Origin: Nitrospiraceae bacterium
Lineage (GTDB): Bacteria; Nitrospirota; UBA9217
DNA: 7,621 nt
Assembly: GCA_003454665.1 (NCBI GenBank)
Contig: DMKB01000090.1
Span: forward strand, 1-7,621
Direction: 5' to 3'
The notes under the pieces are model-generated. The model did not search any database. It was not told where the DNA came from and saw only the letters and a program-made list of their open reading frames with translations. Below, piece by piece: positions 1-5,209 of this stretch; position 1 is the first letter of the stretch, and each line of letters starts with the position of its first letter. The position numbers and the translations under genes are program-made.

Positions 1-676
1 CGTCGATAAGCGTATGATGAAACAATCCCTGGTAGTAGGCGCGCACATCCTGGTGCCTTTCCAGCAGCCGGACGGTGGCCATGAGCAGGTCGTCGAAATC
101 AAGGCCGCCGGCCTGCTGAAGCCGCTCCTCGTAGAGGGAATAGACCCGGTACACGGCTTCCTCGAACCCGTACTGCGCGCTCGTGCGTCCATACTGCTCA
201 GCGTCGATCAGGTTGTTCTTGAGGGCGCTTATGCGAGCGATCACCGCCCTGGGCTGGTACCGTGCATCGTCGATACTCAAATCTTTCATGCACGCTTTCA
301 TGAGCGATCCGCGGTCGGTCTCGTCGTAGATCACGAATTGACGCTTCATGCCGATCCGGTCACTATGCTGCCGCAGAATCCTGACGCAGGCGGAATGGAA
401 CGTACTGATCCACAGCCCGCCGAGACCACGATCCGTACCCGGGGAGGGGTGCAGCAATTGCTCCACGCGCTTCCGCATCTCGTCGGCGGCCTTATTCGTG
501 AACGTGACGGCGAGAATGTTTCCCGGGTCCACGCCCCGCTCACGGATCAGGTGCGCTATCCGGTACGTAATCACACGGGTCTTGCCGCTGCCCGCGCCGG
601 CGAGGATCAGGAGCGGCCCGTCGCCGTGCAGCACTGCCTCACGCTGAGGAGGATTCAGGTCTTCAAGATAGTCCAT
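1..676 (-). CDS. pcrA: UvrD/PcrA-type superfamily 1A DNA helicase, N-terminal part (3' end beyond window)
   Basis: ATP-dependent 3'-5' DNA helicase of the UvrD/PcrA/Rep family, acting in nucleotide-excision and mismatch repair and in clearing replication forks. I translated 225 uninterrupted codons. Residues 7-14 (LNPPQREA) form the Q-motif. AGAGSGKT at 26-33 is the Walker A loop, with catalytic Lys32. ILAVTFTNKAADEM is motif Ia and STFHSACVRILR is motif Ib. LDFDDLL is also conserved in the family. The frame leaves the window just after LID, where the Walker B/DExx motif (DE-QD) should begin, so roughly the first third of a ~700-residue protein is present. The chosen ATG gives MDYLEDLNPPQ, the usual distance to the Q-motif. 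An in-frame ATG three codons upstream (685) is an alternative. Neither has a clear Shine-Dalgarno sequence. It lies 90 nt after glmS, behind a hairpin repeat. The family is certain; PcrA versus UvrD versus Rep cannot be decided from this part. Confidence 0.93.
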   Translation of the reverse strand, partial: MDYLEDLNPPQREAVLHGDGPLLILAGAGSGKTRVITYRIAHLIRERGVDPGNILAVTFTNKAADEMRKRVEQLLHPSPGTDRGLGGLWISTFHSACVRILRQHSDRIGMKRQFVIYDETDRGSLMKACMKDLSIDDARYQPRAVIARISALKNNLIDAEQYGRTSAQYGFEEAVYRVYSLYEERLQQAGGLDFDDLLMATVRLLERHQDVRAYYQGLFHHTLID

Positions 677-685
677 AGTTATCAT

Positions 686-759
686 GGAGAAGCCAGAAGA
701 CAGGAGCCGGAATTCAGAAGGACATCTCTTGACTCCTGGCTCCTGACTCCTTATTCTCC
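686..759 (-). repeat. Inverted arrays of a degenerate 7-bp repeat forming a hairpin in the glmS-helicase gap
   Basis: On the plus strand, 688-708 reads as three adjacent heptamers AGAAGCC, AGAAGAC, AGGAGCC. Positions 731-751 read GACTCCT, GGCTCCT, GACTCCT. The second array is the reverse complement of the same consensus (about AGRAGYC). Transcribed from the minus strand, the arms can pair at 20 of 21 positions if G-U pairs are allowed, around a 22-nt loop (709-730). CAGGAGCC at 701-708 is a perfect partner of 738-745. No U-tract follows the 3' arm, so it does not look like an intrinsic terminator. The 3' arm ends 11 nt before the helicase ATG and 2 nt before the alternative ATG, so it could influence translation. 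It may instead be one copy of a dispersed intergenic repeat family. Confidence 0.6.
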
Positions 760-766
760 TGCAATC

Positions 767-2596
767 TTATTCCACCGTGACACTCTTGGCCAGGTTTCTC
801 GGCTGGTCCACGTCCGCGCCGCGGAGCACCGCGATGTGATACGCGAGAAGCTGCAGCGGAATGGACATGAGAAGCGGCATAAGGAGTGGATTGGTAGCAG
901 GTACCGGTATCGAATGATCAACTCGCTTTTCGAAATCAGCATCCCCCTCGGTCGTCAGCGCAATCACGATCCCGCCCCTGGCCTTCACTTCTTCAACGTT
1001 CGCGAGGATCTTTTCGTATACGCTGTTCTTGCCGGCCAACACGACGACGGGCAGGTTCTCATCGATCAGCGCGATCGGACCGTGTTTCATCTCGCCCGCC
1101 GGGTATCCTTCGGCATGAATATACGAGACCTCTTTCAGTTTGAGGGCGCCTTCGAGGGCCACGGGATAATTCGGCCCCCTTCCGAGGTAAAGAAAATCGT
1201 TTGCCCTGAAGTGCTGCTTCGCAATCCCCTCGACAAGGCCGTCTTTCTCCAGGCAGCGCTCCACGAGCACCGGAATGTGCACAAGGTCGGCCAGGCTCTT
1301 TTTGGTATCATCGGCGGAGAGCTTCTCCTGCAACCGCCCCAAAAAAAGACCGAGAAGATACAGCGCCGTGAGCTGCGCGGTAAAGGCCTTCGTCGATGCC
1401 ACACCGATCTCCGGCCCGGCGTGCGTATAGACAACACCGTCTGCTTCGCGGCTTGCAGTCGATCCCACGACATTACAGATGACCGCTACCGTAGCACCCC
1501 GGGCCTTTGCCTCGCGCATGGCGGCGAGCGTGTCCGCGGTCTCGCCGGACTGGGTAATGGCGATGAACAGGTCGCCGTTCTTCACCAGGGGATTCCGGTA
1601 CCGGAACTCAGATGCGATATCCACCTCGGTGGGAATACCCACGATCTCCTCGAACATGAACTTTCCGACAAGCCCGGCGTGCCACGACGTACCGCAGGCA
1701 ACGATAAAGATCCGCGTTACCTTCCTGAGTAGGTCGTTCGCGAGTCCCATTTCATCGAGATGGATGCTGCCCGTCTCCTGGGAAATCCTGCCCCTGACGG
1801 TGTCCATGATGGCACGGGGTTGTTCATAAATCTCTTTCAGCATGAAATGGCGGTAGCCGCCCTTTTCCGCCATGACGGGATTCCAGAGCACGCGCGTGAT
1901 GTCCCGGGTGATTTCCACCCCTTCGAGATCGGTGATTCTCACACCCTCGTCGGACAGGACCGTCATCTCATCGTCGTTCAGAAACAAAACGTCCCGCGTT
2001 CGTTGCAGGATGGCCGGAATGTCCGATGCGAGAAAGAACTCCCCCTGCCCGAGCCCGATCACGAGCGGACCTCCCCTGCGGGCTCCGACGACGACATCGG
2101 GACTGCGCGCGTCGACAGCCGCGATGGCATAAGCGCCCTGGAGCCGACCGGCCGCCTTCCGCACCGCCTGCTCCAGTGACATCCCGCCGGAAACCAGGCT
2201 GTCGACCAGATGGGCGATTACTTCCGTATCTGTTTCGGACTCAAACGATCTTCCCTGCGACGCCAGCTCCTGTTTCAGCGATGTGTAATTTTCTATGATG
2301 CCGTTGTGCACTACGACGACACTGCCGGCCTGGTGCGGGTGGGCATTCTCCTCCGACGGTCTGCCGTGGGTCGCCCAGCGCACGTGCCCGACGCCCACTC
2401 TGCCTGTGATCGATTCCCCGCGAAGGAGATTTTCGAGGTTCTGGAGCTTGCCCACGGCGCGGCGGATGGTAAAGCTACCGTTCTCGAGCACGGCAATACC
2501 TGAAGAGTCATAACCCCGGTATTCCAGTTTTTTCAGTCCTTCGACCAGTACCGGCACTGCCGGATCCTTGCCGATATAACCAATGATTCCACACAT
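767..2596 (-). CDS. glmS: Glutamine--fructose-6-phosphate aminotransferase (isomerizing)
   Basis: Cytoplasmic enzyme converting fructose-6-phosphate and glutamine to glucosamine-6-phosphate and glutamate, the first committed step to UDP-GlcNAc. It is 609 residues, the standard length. The N-terminal class II glutaminase domain (about 2-220) begins MCGIIGYIG. Cys2 becomes the N-terminal nucleophile after Met removal. It also shows YRGYDSSG (27-33), HVRWATHG (71-78), HNGIIENY (97-104) and ETDTEVIAHL (121-130). Two SIS sugar-isomerase domains follow: the first has CGTS (301-304), TQSGETADT (349-356) and STKAFTAQL (401-409). The second has LEGALKLKEVSYIHAEGY (481-498) and GEMKHGPIAL (501-510). 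The C-terminus NLAKSVTVE carries the conserved lysine (604) that binds the sugar. The start is fixed by the need for Cys2; a GAGG lies 10 nt upstream. It follows glmU by 71 nt, the same glmU-glmS order as in Enterobacteria. No glmS ribozyme is recognisable in the short leader. Confidence 0.98.
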   Translation of the reverse strand: MCGIIGYIGKDPAVPVLVEGLKKLEYRGYDSSGIAVLENGSFTIRRAVGKLQNLENLLRGESITGRVGVGHVRWATHGRPSEENAHPHQAGSVVVVHNGIIENYTSLKQELASQGRSFESETDTEVIAHLVDSLVSGGMSLEQAVRKAAGRLQGAYAIAAVDARSPDVVVGARRGGPLVIGLGQGEFFLASDIPAILQRTRDVLFLNDDEMTVLSDEGVRITDLEGVEITRDITRVLWNPVMAEKGGYRHFMLKEIYEQPRAIMDTVRGRISQETGSIHLDEMGLANDLLRKVTRIFIVACGTSWHAGLVGKFMFEEIVGIPTEVDIASEFRYRNPLVKNGDLFIAITQSGETADTLAAMREAKARGATVAVICNVVGSTASREADGVVYTHAGPEIGVASTKAFTAQLTALYLLGLFLGRLQEKLSADDTKKSLADLVHIPVLVERCLEKDGLVEGIAKQHFRANDFLYLGRGPNYPVALEGALKLKEVSYIHAEGYPAGEMKHGPIALIDENLPVVVLAGKNSVYEKILANVEEVKARGGIVIALTTEGDADFEKRVDHSIPVPATNPLLMPLLMSIPLQLLAYHIAVLRGADVDQPRNLAKSVTVE

Positions 2597-2606
2597 GAAA
2601 ACATAA

Positions 2607-2610
2607 CCTC
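2607..2610 (-). promoter_or_regulatory. Putative ribosome binding site of glmS
   Basis: GAGG on the minus strand lies 10 nt before the glmS ATG (2596). It is short and slightly far, but it is the only Shine-Dalgarno-like stretch in the 71-nt glmU-glmS gap. The gap is AT-richer than its surroundings and contains a TATAAC on the minus strand, but I found no matching -35 box, so I do not call a promoter. Confidence 0.4.
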
Positions 2611-2667
2611 AATGAAATATTTCGAGAACGCTTTGATAGCTTACACGTTATATTTAGACTTCTGCAC

Positions 2668-4056
2668 TTACTTCCCTTTTCTCTGCCTTATCCGCTTCCT
2701 GCGGCCGGCAAAACCTTCGCGGATTTCCTGGGGTTGGCGGCTGATGGCCAGGGCGTCGGCCGGAACATCGCGGGTAATAGTGGCACCGGCCGCGATCAGT
2801 GCCCCTTCCCCGATGGTGACGGGCGCTATGATCTGCGCGTCGCTGCCCACGAATACGCCGTCTCCGATCACCGTGGCATGTTTGTCAAATCCGTCGTAAT
2901 TACAGGTGATCACGCCGGCACCGACATTCACTTCCCTGCCGATGGTCGCGTCTCCGATGTAGGCGAGGTGGTTTGCCTTGCTTCCCTCACCAATAGTTGA
3001 CTTTTTTATCTCTACGAAGTTGCCGACCTTTGCCCGCTCACCGATCACTGAATCGGGCCGGAGATGGGCAAAGGGCCCGATCGATGCCTCCGAAGCAATC
3101 GAACTGCTTTCAATAAGGGAAAAGTCTTTAATGGAAACAGCATTGCCAATGACGCTATCCACGATACGGGAACCCGGATAGACGGTACAGTGCTCTCCGA
3201 TCTTTGTCGTGCCTTCCAGGCTGACATGGGGATACAGTGTCGTGTCCCGGCCGAGGGAGACGTCCATTCCGATAACGGTGCTATCCGGATCGATGAGCGT
3301 TACCCCGTCCAGCATCCATCGGCGATTGATCCTCTCCCGCATGATTCTTTCGGCGCGGCTTAATTCAACCCGCGTGTTGATGCCCATCACTTCATCAGCA
3401 TCCGCACAGAGAGACGCGGAAACCATGCGCTTCTTTTTCCTGGCCAGCCCAATGGTGTCAGGCAGATAGTACTCACCTTGGGCGTTTTCCTTTCCGATGC
3501 TGTCGAGGGAGGAGAGAAGAAATTCTTTCTCGAAACAGTAGATTCCGGTGTTCACTTCCTGGATCCGTTTCTGTGACGCCGTGGCGTCCTTTTCCTCGAC
3601 TATGCGCATGACGCCTGCCTTGCCGCGTATAATTCTGCCGTAACCGAAGGGATTCTGCACGGAGGCGGTCATGAGCGTGACGGCCGCCTCTGTTTTCTCG
3701 TGGTCCATGACAAGGCCTTTGAGCGTCTCGGCCGTGACGAGCGGCGTATCGGCACAGAGGATCAGGACCGGACCCGTTGTATTAGCAAAGGCCTCTCGTG
3801 CCTGACGCACGGCATGTCCCGTACCGAACTGTTCATACTGGAGCACGATCTCTGCCCGGTAGCCTTCAATAACCTCCCGCACCTTGTCTGCCTGGTGCCC
3901 GAGAACGAGGATGAGCTTTTCCGGGTCCATCCGGGCTGCCGTTGCCATAACATGCCTGATCAGCGGTCGTCCGCTCAGGGGGTGCAGCGCCTTCGCAATG
4001 CCTGATTTCATGCGGGTTCCGAGACCTGCCGCAAGAACGACGACCGTTGGTTTCAC
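2668..4056 (-). CDS. glmU: Bifunctional UDP-GlcNAc pyrophosphorylase / glucosamine-1-phosphate N-acetyltransferase
   Basis: Cytoplasmic trimeric enzyme that acetylates glucosamine-1-phosphate and then uridylylates it to UDP-GlcNAc, the precursor of peptidoglycan and LPS. With the start used here it is 462 residues (family usually ~450-460). The N-terminal Rossmann-like uridylyltransferase domain shows LAAGLGTRMKSG (8-19), QFGTGHA (76-82), CADTPLV with Asp103, FGYGRIIR (137-144), EEKDAT, EVNTGIY and GINTR with Asn227. A left-handed beta-helix of hexapeptide repeats (about 250-440) carries the acetyltransferase residues Arg333, Lys351, His363 (NHLAYIGD) and the TCNYDG loop (384-389). The C-terminus is very basic (RRKRIRQRKGK). 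I chose the GTG at 4056 because GGGGAGG sits 8 nt upstream and the product begins MKPTVVVLAAG, as family members do. A GTG at 4086 would add ten residues that I cannot match to the family. It leads the glmU-glmS-helicase block. Confidence 0.96.
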   Translation of the reverse strand: MKPTVVVLAAGLGTRMKSGIAKALHPLSGRPLIRHVMATAARMDPEKLILVLGHQADKVREVIEGYRAEIVLQYEQFGTGHAVRQAREAFANTTGPVLILCADTPLVTAETLKGLVMDHEKTEAAVTLMTASVQNPFGYGRIIRGKAGVMRIVEEKDATASQKRIQEVNTGIYCFEKEFLLSSLDSIGKENAQGEYYLPDTIGLARKKKRMVSASLCADADEVMGINTRVELSRAERIMRERINRRWMLDGVTLIDPDSTVIGMDVSLGRDTTLYPHVSLEGTTKIGEHCTVYPGSRIVDSVIGNAVSIKDFSLIESSSIASEASIGPFAHLRPDSVIGERAKVGNFVEIKKSTIGEGSKANHLAYIGDATIGREVNVGAGVITCNYDGFDKHATVIGDGVFVGSDAQIIAPVTIGEGALIAAGATITRDVPADALAISRQPQEIREGFAGRRKRIRQRKGK

Positions 4057-4064
4057 GTACGCAA

Positions 4065-4071
4065 CCTCCCC
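4065..4071 (-). promoter_or_regulatory. Ribosome binding site deciding the glmU start
   Basis: GGGGAGG on the minus strand ends 8 nt before the GTG at 4056. This near-ideal sequence and spacing favours that start over the in-frame GTG at 4086. The upstream GTG has only a run of G four nucleotides before it. Confidence 0.7.
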
Positions 4072-4086
4072 TACCGCCTGCTTCAC

Positions 4087-4217
4087 GTTGCCCCCCTGAT
4101 GTCATGCAAGGAAACACGCCCCGTGCTTAAACGATACACCATACCCCAATCCGCGGATGCTGTGCGGCGGGTCACCTTTTCATTCGGCAGTCTTGCCTCT
4201 GCAGGACGGCCGCGGCA
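4087..4217. other. Non-coding spacer between the pseudopilin genes and glmU
   Basis: No gene is supported in these 131 bases; the spacer extends to 4057 if the downstream glmU start is right. It contains a perfect 10-bp palindrome, ATCCGCGGAT (4149-4158), and an 8-bp palindrome, GCCGCGGC (4209-4216), just after the pseudopilin stop codon. There is no hairpin followed by a T-run on the minus strand, so no intrinsic terminator is visible. There is also no convincing sigma-70 or sigma-54 promoter. If glmUS has its own promoter, this is where it would lie. Confidence 0.5.
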
Positions 4218-4682
4218 TCACCACGTATTATAGGGCGTCCCATCCACGGCAACCAGCTCGCTGGCGCTGTGCACATCGAATACGCCACCCTCTCCCTCTT
4301 CAAGACCCTCTTCACCCTCGAGGGTAACGGTGATCCAATCAGCCTCACCGGTAAAGGGGTCCTTGGGGATTTCCCGGAGATAGCTTTTTGACCGCTCCTC
4401 CTCGCTTATCATGGCCGTGAGTTCATCGGGATATTTTCCATTGTCCGCATAGTATTGGTCTATGGCGTCACGGATCTGGTAGAGGTCTTCGAGCAGCACA
4501 GCCTCGCGGGCCCGAATGATTGAACGCCTGAGGTTCGGCTGGGCAACGGCAGCCAGGATCCCGATGATGGCGAGCACGATCAACAGCTCGATCAGCGTAA
4601 AACCCGCCTGGCGGTACATCCGTCCTCTGCCGTGACGGGAACGGACTGCCTGCCCGTCAGGGCGCGTGTCGTTTGGCTTCAT
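4218..4682 (-). CDS. GspG-like type II secretion / type IV pilus pseudopilin, long leader (second of pair)
   Basis: Predicted pseudopilin, inserted in the inner membrane, cut and methylated by a prepilin peptidase, then polymerised. The type III signal is QAG|FTLIELLIVLAIIGILAAVA, with cleavage after Gly27 and the required Glu at +5 (Glu32). A helix with YYADNGKYPDEL follows, then the GspG-type segment YLREIPKDPFTGEADW and a C-terminus GGVFDVHSASELVAVDGTPYNTW (written here as residues 132-154 of this 154-residue form). These match the calcium-loop region of major pseudopilins. A very acidic insert, EGEEGLEEGEGG, is encoded by imperfect direct repeats. The start is uncertain. ATG 4682 has GGA 10 nt upstream. 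ATG 4688, GTG 4703 (overlapping the previous stop) and ATG 4619 (leader MYRQAG only, like a normal prepilin) are all possible. It directly follows its paralogue, so the two are probably co-translated. Confidence 0.85.
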   Translation of the reverse strand: MKPNDTRPDGQAVRSRHGRGRMYRQAGFTLIELLIVLAIIGILAAVAQPNLRRSIIRAREAVLLEDLYQIRDAIDQYYADNGKYPDELTAMISEEERSKSYLREIPKDPFTGEADWITVTLEGEEGLEEGEGGVFDVHSASELVAVDGTPYNTW

Positions 4683-4696
4683 CTGCATTTGTTCCT

Positions 4697-5182
4697 TCAC
4701 CACGTGTTATACTGGGAGCCGTCGAGCGCCTTTGTTTCGCTTTTTGAGAAGACATCGAACACGTTCCCCCCGCCCCAGTCTGTGGAATCAGGCGGATCCG
4801 AGTAGGACCGGAGACCCCAGTTGTTCGGATTGTCCGGCGATTCGAGTTCCGTCATAATGTCGCGGGGAATCCGGCGGAGGTACTTCTTGGTTTTGTCGAC
4901 ACCGCCCTTCAGCTGCAGCGGTTCGGTCAGCATCTCCAGTGATTCCGGATAGTTATACTGATCGGACTTGCAATACCCCTCAAGGGTGGAAAGAGTCTTT
5001 GCAACGCAGTCCTTCTTGAACTCATCGATGGCCGTGCGCAAAATGCGCAGGTTTTTCCGAAGCGCCATTTCTTTCGTCCTTTTGATCGTCATGCGCGATA
5101 CCGGCATCGCTGCCGCGGCAAGAATGGAGACGATGGCGATGACCACGAGCAACTCTATGAGCGTAAGACCCTTCTGCATCAT
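4697..5182 (-). CDS. GspG-like type II secretion / type IV pilus pseudopilin (first of pair)
   Basis: Predicted pseudopilin of 161 residues. It has a short classical leader, MMQKG, with cleavage before Leu6 (Leu in place of the common Phe), Glu at +5 (Glu10), and the hydrophobic helix LTLIELLVVIAIVSILAAAA. A basic helix (KRTKEMALRKNLRILRTAIDEF) follows. A pair of cysteines, Cys59 and Cys71, could form a periplasmic disulfide and has no counterpart in the neighbouring paralogue. The C-terminal half has YLRRIPRDIM, NWGLRSYSDPP, and the ending VFDVFSKSETKALDGSQYNTW (141-161), which matches the downstream paralogue nearly position by position. ATG 5182 and ATG 5179 are adjacent starts; neither has a good Shine-Dalgarno sequence. 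It starts 27 nt after the secretin stop, and its own stop overlaps the earliest possible start of the next gene. The pseudopilin family is clear. Whether the system is type II secretion or a pilus-like variant is not settled by this gene. Confidence 0.9.
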   Translation of the reverse strand: MMQKGLTLIELLVVIAIVSILAAAAMPVSRMTIKRTKEMALRKNLRILRTAIDEFKKDCVAKTLSTLEGYCKSDQYNYPESLEMLTEPLQLKGGVDKTKKYLRRIPRDIMTELESPDNPNNWGLRSYSDPPDSTDWGGGNVFDVFSKSETKALDGSQYNTW

Positions 5183-5209
5183 CTGATGAGGACCCCGGAA
5201 GCCAGGCGG

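Noticed and set aside
677..766. Intrinsic terminator after glmS
   Set aside because: The hairpin here is not followed by a T-run on the minus strand, and the helicase gene starts at once after it.
14..1732. 572-codon open frame on the plus strand
   Set aside because: It lies antisense to both the helicase and glmS, whose protein sequences are unmistakable. Its translation has no recognisable motif and crosses an intergenic gap, so it is a product of GC-biased codon use.
2597..2667. AT-rich glmU-glmS gap as promoter or glmS ribozyme
   Set aside because: TATAAC is present without a -35 partner, and 71 nt is too short for the glmS ribozyme, with none of its structure recognisable.
4083..4142. 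19-codon minus-strand frame whose TGA overlaps the GTG at 4086, like a coupled leader peptide
   Set aside because: There is no properly spaced ribosome binding site before its ATG, no run of regulatory codons, and the glmU start it would couple to is probably not the one used.
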